Part shown: positions 1-6,112 of the stretch, piece by piece
How positions within the stretch are numbered: position 1 is the stretch's first letter
Layout: the number at the start of each line of letters is the position of its first letter
Assembly: GCA_947446625.1 (NCBI GenBank)
Contig: CANFIE010000214.1
Span: forward strand, 1 to 6,882
Length of the DNA: 6,882 nucleotides
Direction: 5' to 3'
Source: Acetobacteraceae bacterium
Lineage (GTDB): Bacteria > Pseudomonadota > Alphaproteobacteria > Acetobacterales > Acetobacteraceae
Translations under genes and position numbers: made by a program
Notes under the pieces: generated by a model
Databases searched by the model: none
What the model saw: only the letters and a program-made list of their open reading frames with translations
What the model was told of the DNA's origin: nothing

Positions 1-359
1 CGGATATCGGCCAGGGTCTGGTCGGGGTGGATGGTGACCGGGTTGACCACCATGCCGCTCTCGAACTTCTTCACCCGGCGGACCTGGGCGGCCTGCTCCT
101 CGGGGGTCATGTTCTTGTGCACGGCGCCGATTCCGCCGGCCTGGGCCATGGCGATGGCCATGTTGGCCTCGGTCACGGTGTCCATCGCCGCGGCGAAGAG
201 CGGAATATTGAGACTGATCTCGCGCGTCAGGCGGGTGCGCGTATCCGTCTGGTGCGGCAGCACCGTGGAATAGGCGGGCACCAGCAGCACGTCATCGAAA
301 GCATAGGCTTCCTCGATGATGTGGCGTGGCGTGCGGGACTGAACTACCTGGGATGCCAT
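1..359 (-). CDS. guaB: IMP dehydrogenase, N-terminal part (cut by the window edge)
   Basis: Inosine-5'-monophosphate dehydrogenase is cytosolic and oxidises IMP to XMP with NAD+, the committed step of guanine nucleotide synthesis. Only the first 119 codons are here; the family is about 490 residues, so roughly a quarter is visible. The protein starts MASQVVQS. It contains the family's N-terminal signatures: AYAFDDVLLVPAYS (about residues 19-32), then RTRLTREISLNIPLFAAAMDT (about 42-62, first barrel strands) and GGIGAVHKNM (about 75-84). The segment VKKFESGMVVNPVTI then leads into the first CBS domain. The catalytic cysteine loop lies outside the window. The ATG at 359 is chosen because AAAGG (366-370) sits six bases upstream and homology begins close behind it. 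It is divergent from the dehydrogenase gene, with about 205 bases of intergenic DNA in which I saw no convincing promoter. Identification is very secure. Confidence 0.96.
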   Translation of the reverse strand, partial: MASQVVQSRTPRHIIEEAYAFDDVLLVPAYSTVLPHQTDTRTRLTREISLNIPLFAAAMDTVTEANMAIAMAQAGGIGAVHKNMTPEEQAAQVRRVKKFESGMVVNPVTIHPDQTLADI

Positions 360-564
360 GGGGGACCTTTCGCGTGCGCGATCCGCGACCTTGGCGGCCC
401 CGCTTACCCCCGAACGGCACCGCGCCGCAAGCGGGACCCCGCGTGAACCCATGTGAAAATCTCGGGGCGGGGCTGCGTGGCGCCGCCGGGCCACCCCGGG
501 AAGGCTTCGCCACCCGCTGCCCCGGTGGTTAAGCTGGTCGCAAACCCGGCCCAAGGACCCCGCC

Positions 565-1539
565 ATGCGCATCGCCATATTGGATGATTATTTCGACACG
601 CTGCGCAGCCTGCCCTGCTTCGCCAAGCTCGCCGGCCATGAGGTGACCCTCTTCAACGACCATGTGCAGGACGAAGCCACCCTGGCCGCCCGGCTGGCCG
701 AGGCCGAGGTGCTGGTGCTGATCCGCGAGCGCACCAAGATCTCCGCCGGGCTGCTGGCCCGCCTGCCCAAGCTGCGGCTGATCAGCCAGCGCAGCGTCTA
801 TCCGCATATCGACGTGCCCGCCTGCACCCACCAGGGGGTGATCCTGTCCTCCAGCCAGCACCCGGGCACCCCCAGCTATGCCACCGCCGAGTTCACCTGG
901 GGCCTGGTGCTGGCCGCCATGCGGGCCATTCCGCAGCAAATGGCCAGCCTGCAGGCCGGCAACTGGCAATGCGGCGTGGGCCATACCCTGCGCGGCAAAA
1001 CCCTGGGCATTCACGGCTATGGCCGCATCGGGCGCGAGGTGGCCGGCTATGGCCGCGCCTTCGGCATGAACGTCCTGGTCTGGGCGCGGGAGGCCACGCG
1101 CGAACGCGCCCGTGCCGAGGGCTGGGAGACCGCTGAGAGCCAGGCGAGCTTCTACGCCACCTGTGACGTCATCAGCCTGCAAATGCGCCTGGTGGACGCC
1201 ACCAGGGGCGTGGTGACCGCCGCCGACCTGGCCGCCATGAAGCCCAGCGCCCTGCTGGTAAACACCAGCCGCGCCCCGCTGATCGCCCCCGGCGCCCTGG
1301 TGGCGGCGTTGCAGGCTGGCCGCCCCGGCATGGCGGCGGTGGATGTGTTTGAGAACGAGCCGATGCGCGACACCAGCCACCCGCTGCTGACCATGCCCAA
1401 TGTGGTGGCCACCCCCCACCTGGGCTACGTGACGCGGGACGAATACGAAATTCAGTTCACCGAGATCTTCGACCAGATCCTGGCCTATGCCGCCGGGGCG
1501 CCGATCAACGTCATCAACCCCGAGGTGCTGAAGGCCTGA
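565..1539 (+). CDS. D-2-hydroxyacid dehydrogenase family protein (NAD(P)-dependent)
   Basis: This 324-residue protein is a cytosolic NAD(P)-dependent oxidoreductase of the D-isomer 2-hydroxyacid dehydrogenase family, which interconverts 2-oxoacids and D-2-hydroxyacids (3-phosphoglycerate and glyoxylate reductases are relatives). Residues 1-100 and the C-terminal tail form the split catalytic domain; 101-290 form the Rossmann domain, with the nucleotide loop GYGRIG at 151-156. The catalytic triad is visible: Arg236 in VNTSRAPLI, Glu265 in DVFENEP and His285 in TPHLGY. The length is normal. At the end of the second Rossmann strand (LVWARE, 171-176) an Arg occupies the zone where NAD-dependent members carry Asp, so NADP(H) use is possible. 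ATG 565 is preceded by AAGGA (553-557) with 7-base spacing. It stops three bases from the convergent rlmE stop, leaving no room for a terminator. The substrate cannot be told from sequence; serA proper is unlikely because the ACT domain is absent. Confidence 0.9.
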   Translation: MRIAILDDYFDTLRSLPCFAKLAGHEVTLFNDHVQDEATLAARLAEAEVLVLIRERTKISAGLLARLPKLRLISQRSVYPHIDVPACTHQGVILSSSQHPGTPSYATAEFTWGLVLAAMRAIPQQMASLQAGNWQCGVGHTLRGKTLGIHGYGRIGREVAGYGRAFGMNVLVWAREATRERARAEGWETAESQASFYATCDVISLQMRLVDATRGVVTAADLAAMKPSALLVNTSRAPLIAPGALVAALQAGRPGMAAVDVFENEPMRDTSHPLLTMPNVVATPHLGYVTRDEYEIQFTEIFDQILAYAAGAPINVINPEVLKA

Positions 1540-1542
1540 CCC

Positions 1543-2250
1543 TCAGGCACGCTCGCCGGGCGGCTCCATCGGCCGCCCCTTGAAGCCCTGGGCCACCACG
1601 TAGAGCTCGGCGCTGTCCTTGCGGCTGGCGGGCGGCTTGGCGTGCTTCACGCTGGCGAAATTGGTCTTCAGCAGGTCCAGCAACTCCTTGGCGCTGCCGC
1701 CTTGCAGCACCTTGGCCACAAAGGCCCCGCCCGGCGCCAGCACCTTCAGCGCGAAGTCCAACGCCAACTCGGCCAGCCCCACAATGCGCAGATGGTCCGT
1801 GGCGTTGTGCCCGGTGGTGTTGGGCGCCATGTCGCTCATCACCAGGTCGGCGGGGCCGGCCAGGGCCTCCAGCACGGCCTGCTCGGTGGCGGGGTTCTGG
1901 AAGTCCCCCAGCAGCACAATGGCGCCTGGCAGCGGGTCCATGGGCAGGATATCCAGCGCCACCAGCTTGCCCCGGTCACCCAGAATGGCGCCGGCCACCT
2001 GGGTCCAGCCGCCAGGCGCGGCGCCCAGGTCCACCACCCGGCTGCCCGGCTTCAGCAGTTTGAACTTCTCGTCCAGCTCCTTCAACTTGAACGCGGCGCG
2101 GCTGCGCAGCCCGGCGGCCTGGGCGGCGCGCACATAGGGGTCGTTCAACTGGCGTTGCAGCCATAGCTGGCTGCCGGTGGGGCGGCCCTTGGCGGTCTTC
2201 AGGCGCGTGGTCAGCCCGCGGCCACCGCCGCTGGCGGTTGGTCCCTTCAT
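1543..2250 (-). CDS. rlmE: 23S rRNA (uridine-2552-2'-O)-methyltransferase RlmE (FtsJ/RrmJ)
   Basis: RlmE methylates the 2'-OH of U2552 in the A-loop of 23S rRNA using S-adenosylmethionine, a late step of 50S maturation. The 235-residue protein shows the whole family pattern: WLQRQLNDPYV (30-40), LRSRAAFKLKELDEKF (48-63) and the SAM-binding loop VVDLGAAPGGWTQVAG (72-87). SDMAPNTTG (139-147) and GGAFVAKVLQGG (174-185) follow, and then KDSAELYVVA (211-220). The K-D-K-E catalytic tetrad maps to Lys55, Asp140, Lys180 and Glu215. Compared with the 209-residue E. coli enzyme it has about 17 extra basic, Gly-rich N-terminal residues, as is common in alphaproteobacteria. ATG 2250 is supported by AGGAA (2258-2262), which overlaps the stop codon of the upstream phosphatase gene, so the two are probably one operon with coupled translation. 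Identification is very secure. Confidence 0.95.
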   Translation of the reverse strand: MKGPTASGGGRGLTTRLKTAKGRPTGSQLWLQRQLNDPYVRAAQAAGLRSRAAFKLKELDEKFKLLKPGSRVVDLGAAPGGWTQVAGAILGDRGKLVALDILPMDPLPGAIVLLGDFQNPATEQAVLEALAGPADLVMSDMAPNTTGHNATDHLRIVGLAELALDFALKVLAPGGAFVAKVLQGGSAKELLDLLKTNFASVKHAKPPASRKDSAELYVVAQGFKGRPMEPPGERA

Positions 2251-2257
2251 ACTCGTA

Positions 2258-2262
2258 TTCCT
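2258..2262 (-). promoter_or_regulatory. rlmE ribosome binding site overlapping the upstream stop codon
   Basis: On the minus strand TAGGAAT reads through the TAG stop (2261-2263) of the Ppx/GppA gene into AGGAA, followed seven bases later by the rlmE ATG. A ribosome terminating on the phosphatase would sit on the rlmE initiation site, the usual layout for translational coupling. The motif and spacing are seen directly; the coupling is inferred. Confidence 0.7.
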
Positions 2263-3331
2263 AACTCGCGCGGCGGCGATGCGGATGGGCGGCGCGGTCG
2301 GTGCGCATCATGCGCAGTAGCATACCCTCGCGCAGGCCACGATCCGCCACGGTAAGCTGCGGCACCGGCCACAGCTGGCGAATGGCGGCATAAATGGCGC
2401 AGCCGGGCAGCACGAATTCCACCCGTTCCGGCCCCACGCAGGGATGCGCGGCCAGCCCGGAGCGGCCGAGCGCGAACAAATCCCCCAGCGCCTGGTCGGC
2501 CACCTCAATATCGAACACCCGGCCATCAACCAGCGGGCGCCGATAGCGCGGCAGGGCCAGCGCCACCCCGGCCAGGGTGGTGACGGTGCCACTGGTGCCA
2601 ATCAGCCGCACGCCGCCGGCGCGAATCTCCTGGCCGATGCAATGCACCGCGTCGAACCCGCGCAGATGCTGCGCCACCTCATCCACCACGGCGCCGAAGC
2701 CCTGTTCGGTGAAGCAGCTATTGCCCACGCGCTCGGCCAGCGTCACCACGCCCAGCGGCAGCGAGACATAGCCGATCAGCTCCGGTGCCGCATCGACCGG
2801 GCTGCCCGGCGGCGGCACGCGGATCCAGGCAATCTCGGTGGAGCCGCCGCCAATATCGAACAGCAGCGCCCGGCGATCCTGCGGCTCCAGCAATGGGGCG
2901 CAGCTTTCCATCGCCAATTCGGCTTCCTCGCGCGCCGAGATGATGCGCGGCCGGAGCCCGGTTTCCGCCGCCACCCGGGCCAGGAAGGCCGGGCCATTGG
3001 CAGCGCGGCGGCAGGCCTCGGTGGCCACGGCCTGGAATTGCCGCACCGGCCGGCGCGACAGCTTCTCCGCGCAGGCGCGCAGCCCGGCAATGGCGCGGTC
3101 CATGGCGGCATCGGAAAGCCGGCCGGTGGCGGCCAGTCCCTCACCCAGGCGCACGATGCGGCTGAAACTATCCACCACGCGAAAGCTTTGGCCCACCGGG
3201 GTGCCAATGAGCAGCCGGCAGTTATTGGTGCCCAGGTCCAGCGCCGCATAGGCCTGGCAGCCCGGCGCGGCATGCCGCACGCCTTCGGCGCGGGGCGGCA
3301 TCAGGAAAGGCGGTCCGGCGTCATCAGGCAT
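2261..3331 (-). CDS. Ppx/GppA phosphatase family protein (exopolyphosphatase / pppGpp phosphohydrolase)
   Basis: A 356-residue member of the ASKHA-fold Ppx/GppA family, cytosolic enzymes that degrade polyphosphate or convert pppGpp to ppGpp. Motifs run in family order: the phosphate-1 loop AALDLGTNNCRLLI (29-42), VATEACRRAANG (102-113), and ISAREEAELA (131-140), which holds the catalytic glutamate. After these come the phosphate-2 loop FDIGGGSTEI (158-167), LIGTSGTVTTLAG (243-255), PERVEFVLPG (301-310) and VADRGLREGML (328-338). It is much shorter than the E. coli Ppx and GppA proteins (about 500 residues) and lacks their C-terminal HD-like and helical domains, so it is the compact two-domain form. 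Motifs alone do not tell Ppx from GppA activity. ATG 3331 is the first ATG; ATG 3301 (residue 11) is a real alternative because neither has a clear Shine-Dalgarno sequence. It is first in a two-gene unit with rlmE, a pairing I recognise from other alphaproteobacteria. Confidence 0.9.
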   Translation of the reverse strand: MPDDAGPPFLMPPRAEGVRHAAPGCQAYAALDLGTNNCRLLIGTPVGQSFRVVDSFSRIVRLGEGLAATGRLSDAAMDRAIAGLRACAEKLSRRPVRQFQAVATEACRRAANGPAFLARVAAETGLRPRIISAREEAELAMESCAPLLEPQDRRALLFDIGGGSTEIAWIRVPPPGSPVDAAPELIGYVSLPLGVVTLAERVGNSCFTEQGFGAVVDEVAQHLRGFDAVHCIGQEIRAGGVRLIGTSGTVTTLAGVALALPRYRRPLVDGRVFDIEVADQALGDLFALGRSGLAAHPCVGPERVEFVLPGCAIYAAIRQLWPVPQLTVADRGLREGMLLRMMRTDRAAHPHRRRAS

Positions 3332-3387
3332 GGCGGTGGTACTGAAAGCTCCGGTTCCGGGGGTGAAGGCAGAGGCCGGAGAAGCCC

Positions 3388-3416
3388 ATTGTCGGCACCC
3401 GGAAGCCCGCCCGCAA
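3388..3416 (-). promoter_or_regulatory. Candidate sigma-70-type promoter for the phosphatase-rlmE unit
   Basis: On the minus strand TTGCGG (3411-3416) is followed after exactly 17 bases by GACAAT (3388-3393), a 4/6 match to the -10 consensus. Transcription would begin near 3381, leaving a leader of about 50 bases before the ATG at 3331. The -35 match is only 3/6, so this is a candidate. Confidence 0.35.
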
Positions 3417-3455
3417 GAAGTTTCCGCATTCAGGTGATTGCGTACCCCGAAAGCC

Positions 3456-3461
3456 TATGAT
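3456..3461 (+). promoter_or_regulatory. Possible -10 box for the tRNA-Gln gene
   Basis: TATGAT is a 5/6 match to the -10 consensus in otherwise GC-rich DNA, about 55 bases upstream of the tRNA 5' end and correctly oriented. No good -35 sits at 16-18 bases upstream; the nearest is TTGCGT at 3438-3443, with a spacer of only 12. Placement is tentative. Confidence 0.25.
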
Positions 3462-3516
3462 AGCACCCGCGACCTCGGCGACGAAGGGCGACTAGGCCCC
3501 GGGTCGCGGGTCCCGC

Positions 3517-3590
3517 TGGGGGATAGTTTAACGGTAGAACTTCCGACTCTGACTCGGACAGTCTTGGTTCGAATCCAGGTCCCCCAGCCA
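3517..3590 (+). tRNA. tRNA-Gln, anticodon CTG, with encoded CCA
   Basis: A full cloverleaf can be folded by eye. The acceptor stem TGGGGGA (3517-3523) pairs with TCCCCCA (3580-3586) over 7 bp, followed by discriminator G3587 and a genomically encoded CCA (3588-3590). The D stem GTTT/GAAC (3526-3529/3537-3540) closes a loop of AACGGTA. The anticodon stem TCCGA/TCGGA (3542-3546/3554-3558) closes the loop CTCTGAC, giving anticodon CTG (3549-3551), which reads CAG as glutamine. A 4-base variable region precedes the T stem CTTGG/CCAGG (3563-3567/3575-3579) around the loop TTCGAAT. The weak U1-A72 first pair after a 5' T is typical of tRNA-Gln. The identity is secure. I see no strong downstream terminator on this strand. 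Confidence 0.97.
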
Positions 3591-3725
3591 CCCGCCGCCG
3601 ATGCCAGTCGCCAATACGGGCGCCACTGGCCCGCCGGCCGCGTCTGGCCACCCACATCGCCATTCCTGCCCGGTATAGCGCCCCCTTTGGCGCCGCGCCT
3701 TGCGCTGCCCTTCCCTACGCGCATC

Positions 3726-3756
3726 AAAAAGGCCGGCCACCCTGCGGCGGCCGGCC
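3726..3756 (-). terminator. Intrinsic (Rho-independent) terminator of the metalloprotease gene
   Basis: GGCCGGCC (3731-3738) and GGCCGGCC (3749-3756) form a perfect 8-bp all-GC stem around a 10-base loop. On the minus strand the stem is followed at once by TTTTT (complement of AAAAA, 3726-3730). It lies about 30 bases beyond the stop codon at 3787, the expected place for terminating the minus-strand gene. It also keeps that transcript from running antisense into the tRNA gene. Confidence 0.88.
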
Positions 3757-3786
3757 CCTTCAGGCCCCTGGCGCTGTGGCGCCGGC

Positions 3787-4896
3787 CTACAGCAGCGCGA
3801 AGCCCAGCGCGTTCATCTGCACCACGTCGGTATGGGTGAAGCTGTTCACCACACCGCTGGCCGCATAGGCATTGTTGGCGTCATTCCCGGCCGAGGCCGC
3901 CCAGTCACCCAGGTCGGAGGTGGTGGAGTACCAGTCCAGGTTGGTCTTGCCGCCATCAATCGAGAAATAGGCCGGCGTGGTCTGCTTCAGCGAATGCACG
4001 CCATTGCCGTTGGCATCCACACCGCTGTAGCGGAACAGGTCCATGGCGCTGTACTGCCCAGCCGGGGAGCCGAGAATGGCGATGCGGCCCAGCGCATGCG
4101 CAATCTCATGCAGCGCCACGCCGTAGAAATCATAGTTGCCGGCGGTGATGCCGTTGCTGGGGTCGTAGTCCCACTTCACGCCGCTGGTGTTGGTCGAGGA
4201 CCAGGCCTTGGCGAAGCCCATGATGCCATCGGTGCTGGTATAGGTGCTCAGCAGGCCCAGCGCCTTGGCCTCGGCCGTGGCCAGGAAGATCTTGCCGCCA
4301 TTGGTCGGGTCGGCGCCCATGTTGTTGTACACGGTCTGCTGGTCGGCACTGGTGATGTGCGACCCGATCTGCGCCTTGAACGCCGCATAGGTTTCCGTGA
4401 TGCCATAGGGGCCGGCGGCGCCCAGCGTGCCGGCGCCCAGGGTGGTGGTGCCCACCTTGCCGTAGCCCACCGTCAGGTTCACCGTCTCGGTATTGGCGAA
4501 CAGGTGCATGAAATAATTCGCGGCGGCGGCCAGGGCGGCCTTCATCGCGGCCGGCATGGCGGCGGCGCTGGCATCGTACTTCAGGTTGATGACGAACTTG
4601 GTCGCTGCGGCGCCGGTGGTGCCACCCGGCGTAACCGTGGTGCCGCCCGTGCCCGCACCACCCGTGGTGGCGCCAAAACCACCACCCGTGGCGCCCACGC
4701 CGGTCAGCAGGAAGGCGCCGTCATTCCAGGAAGCCAGGCCCACCATCGGCACGGCGGGGCCGAACAGGTCGCTGCTGCCATGCTCATGCCAAGCTTCGGC
4801 GTGATGCCAGATATCACCCAGGCCATGCTCGCGCAGTGCGCTCCATTCATCAGCCTCATCGGCCTTGTCGCTGAACTTGAAGCTGTTTTTGCTCAT
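3787..4896 (-). CDS. Putative zinc metalloprotease (HEIAHALGR), alphaproteobacterial NF038122-like
   Basis: Read from ATG 4896 this is 369 residues. The zinc-site motif HEIAHALGR lies at 263-271 (HExxH plus a downstream Gly-Arg), with a possible Met-turn YSAMDLFRY about 15 residues later, as in metzincin-like proteases. Before it come a charged, His/Trp-rich head (residues 1-50, including DIWHHAEAWHEHG) and a Gly/Thr linker (about 65-99). An Ala-rich helical stretch (about 108-130) follows and probably begins the catalytic domain. The C terminus ends in the hydrophobic MNALGFALL. No N-terminal signal peptide is visible, so export, if any, would need a leaderless route such as type I secretion. 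From memory it resembles the NF038122 metalloprotease group. ATG 4896 has GGGA about 9 bases upstream. Upstream in-frame starts (ATG 4920, TTG 4983) are less likely, since a good promoter overlaps 4973-5002. The substrate is unknown. Confidence 0.75.
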   Translation of the reverse strand: MSKNSFKFSDKADEADEWSALREHGLGDIWHHAEAWHEHGSSDLFGPAVPMVGLASWNDGAFLLTGVGATGGGFGATTGGAGTGGTTVTPGGTTGAAATKFVINLKYDASAAAMPAAMKAALAAAANYFMHLFANTETVNLTVGYGKVGTTTLGAGTLGAAGPYGITETYAAFKAQIGSHITSADQQTVYNNMGADPTNGGKIFLATAEAKALGLLSTYTSTDGIMGFAKAWSSTNTSGVKWDYDPSNGITAGNYDFYGVALHEIAHALGRIAILGSPAGQYSAMDLFRYSGVDANGNGVHSLKQTTPAYFSIDGGKTNLDWYSTTSDLGDWAASAGNDANNAYAASGVVNSFTHTDVVQMNALGFALL

Positions 4897-4972
4897 GGCG
4901 CCGGATCCCAGGTTAAGCATCACGTGTCGGGAGGCGCATCTTGCCTCGGGCACGTCATTTAAGTTCAACGGA

Positions 4973-5002
4973 TTTGTATGCAACGCCGCAGCAAAACGTC
5001 AA
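4973..5002 (-). promoter_or_regulatory. Promoter of the metalloprotease gene
   Basis: On the minus strand TTGACG (4997-5002, 5/6 to the -35 consensus) is followed after 18 bases by TACAAA (4973-4978, 4/6 to the -10 consensus). Start of transcription would fall near 4966, leaving a leader of about 70 bases before ATG 4896. The stretch is visibly richer in A and T than its surroundings. Confidence 0.55.
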
Positions 5003-5045
5003 CGAAATAGCCCAAAGGCAGCAACCCTGCGTTGTTCACAGCTCC

Positions 5046-5056
5046 GTGCAATGCAC
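5046..5056. repeat. Short perfect palindrome GTGCA-A-TGCAC
   Basis: Five-base arms around a single central A. It lies about 45 bases upstream of the -35 box of the protease promoter and 16 bases from a second palindrome, in non-coding DNA between tupA and the protease gene. It could be an operator half of a two-site arrangement, but a chance match is possible at this length. Confidence 0.4.
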
Positions 5057-5071
5057 CTTTGCCGCTAGTTT

Positions 5072-5087
5072 TGAGACTGCGGTCTCA
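5072..5087. repeat. Inverted repeat TGAGAC-TGCG-GTCTCA flanked by T runs
   Basis: Perfect 6-bp arms around a 4-base loop. On the plus strand it is followed by TTTT (5088-5091) and preceded by TTT, so the unit looks like a small terminator hairpin in that direction; yet no plus-strand gene ends nearby. On the minus strand it is followed by AAAA, which does not fit termination of tupA. A regulator binding site upstream of the protease promoter is the other reading. Confidence 0.45.
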
Positions 5088-5125
5088 TTTTGGCCGCGGC
5101 CTTCAGCGGAACCCAGCTGAACGGC

Positions 5126-5974
5126 TCAGGAGACCGGCTCCGCCACCTCCGCATTCGGGAAGAACAACTGCTCCCCGCCAATGCGATACCCGGCAATGCT
5201 CGCCTGCCCGGCGGCAGAGACCACCCAATCCACAAAGCGCCGCGCCTCGGCCGCCTTCACATGCGGGTGCCGCTCGGGGTTCACCAGCATCACGCCATAC
5301 TGGTTGAACAGGAGGCGGTCGCCCTCCACCACAATCCGCAGGCCCTGGCGGTTGGCAAAGGCCAGCCAGGTGCCGCGGTCGGCCAGGATATAGCTGTTCT
5401 GCGCTGCCGCCATGTTCAGCGCCGGGCCCATGCCCTGGCCTACCTCGCGGTACCAACGGCCCCGGCCCTGGGCAGGGTCCACCCCGGCCAACTGCCACAG
5501 GCGCAACTCGGCCGCATGGGTGCCGCTGCGGTCCCCGCGAGAGATGAAGCTGGCTCCGTTGGCGGCAATCCGGCGCAGGGCCTCCAACGTATCCCGCCCG
5601 CCCTGCACCCGGGCCGGGTCCTCGGTGGGGCCAATCAGCACGAAGTCGTTGTACATCACATGCCGGCGCGGCCCACCGAAGCCTTCGGCGACAAATCGCT
5701 CCTCGGCCACCCGGTCATGCACGAACACCACATCGGCATCGCCCCGCCGGCCCACATCCAGCGCCTGGCCGGTGCCCAGCGCCACCACCCGCACCGCAAT
5801 GCCGGTGGCAGCAGTGAAGGCCGGCAACAGGTGGCCAAACAGGCCCGACTGCTCGGTGGAGGTGGTTGAGGCAATGGTGATGCTGCGTGGTTGCGCCTGC
5901 GCCACGCCCCCCGCCAGCCAGGCCAGCGCAGCCAGCGCAACCAGCGGCAACCGACGAACCATATGATGCAGCAT
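5126..5974 (-). CDS. tupA: TupA-like tungstate-binding periplasmic protein (ABC transporter substrate-binding component)
   Basis: A 282-residue periplasmic solute-binding protein of the tungstate/molybdate TupA family, which delivers the oxyanion to a TupB permease and TupC ATPase for tungsto- or molybdoenzymes. Residues 1-27 are a signal peptide: MVRR, the hydrophobic run LPLVALAALAWLAGG, and a likely cleavage site after VAQA. Family motifs follow in order: ITIASTTSTEQSGL (32-45, oxyanion-binding TTS loop), GTGQALDVGRRGDADVVFVH (67-86), VMYNDFVLIGP (106-116), ASFISRGDRSGTHAAE (141-156) and LADRGTWLAF (197-206). The length is usual. ATG 5974 is chosen because GGGAG lies 8 bases upstream and the signal peptide then starts naturally; a TTG at 6034 would add an unlikely leader. 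A TTGACT box at 6029-6034 may be its -35, but no convincing -10 follows. No tupB or tupC lies downstream, which is unusual. Phosphate-binding PstS is less likely, given the SRGDxSGTH form. Confidence 0.87.
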   Translation of the reverse strand: MLHHMVRRLPLVALAALAWLAGGVAQAQPRSITIASTTSTEQSGLFGHLLPAFTAATGIAVRVVALGTGQALDVGRRGDADVVFVHDRVAEERFVAEGFGGPRRHVMYNDFVLIGPTEDPARVQGGRDTLEALRRIAANGASFISRGDRSGTHAAELRLWQLAGVDPAQGRGRWYREVGQGMGPALNMAAAQNSYILADRGTWLAFANRQGLRIVVEGDRLLFNQYGVMLVNPERHPHVKAAEARRFVDWVVSAAGQASIAGYRIGGEQLFFPNAEVAEPVS

Positions 5975-6112
5975 GACCCTTGCTCCCCGGCATGACGTTT
6001 CGGCCAGAAATGGCGGCCCGGCCCTCAGAGTCAAGCCACTTGCAACAACCCTTAAACCCGCCGGCTTCTTCCGCTACAGCTAGCCGTTGGGCAGGCCTGA
6101 ACGGGAAACGCC

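Noticed and set aside
477..513. Inverted repeat GTGGCG/CGCCAC enclosing CCGGG/CCCGG between guaB and the dehydrogenase gene
   Set aside because: The GC-rich arms are short, there is no T run, and it lies between divergent genes where no terminator is expected; chance pairing is likely in such GC-rich DNA.
529..1419. Minus-strand open frame of 296 codons opposite the dehydrogenase
   Set aside because: Gly/His/Gln-rich shadow of the plus-strand gene, whose catalytic residues are all present.
2444..3460. Long plus-strand open frame of 338 codons opposite the phosphatase
   Set aside because: Composition is typical of a high-GC shadow frame and no motif is recognisable, while the minus strand carries all Ppx/GppA motifs.
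3517..3590. tRNA-Gln gene as an integration site for a genomic island to its right
   Set aside because: No integrase and no repeated copy of the tRNA 3' end is seen in the window, and the genes to its right show no obvious change in composition.
3602..3629. Hairpin GCCAGT/ACTGGC after the tRNA as its terminator
   Set aside because: The stem is short with an uneven internal loop and no T run follows on the plus strand.
3455..3740. Minus-strand open frames across the tRNA encoding peptides such as GDLDSNQDCPSQSRKF or GTWIRTKTVRVRVG
   Set aside because: These are the well-known spurious translations of the antisense strand of a tRNA gene. The cloverleaf at 3517-3590 accounts for the sequence.
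3700..4962. Long plus-strand open frame of 420 codons
   Set aside because: It is the antisense shadow of the metalloprotease gene, with a Gly/His/Arg-rich composition and no family motif; the minus-strand reading has HExxH, a promoter and a terminator.
4897..4983. N-terminal extension of the metalloprotease from TTG 4983 or ATG 4920
   Set aside because: The TTG start has no ribosome binding site and overlaps a good promoter whose transcript would begin downstream of it. ATG 4896 has a plausible binding site and gives the natural N terminus.
5102..5121. Hairpin TTCAGC/GCTGAA just after the tupA stop as its terminator
   Set aside because: The stem is only 6 bp and no T run follows on the minus strand; the next bases are a GGCCGCGGCC palindrome and then A residues.
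5975..6034. N-terminal extension of TupA from TTG 6034
   Set aside because: It would place 20 polar residues before a normal signal peptide. ATG 5974 has GGGAG at good spacing.
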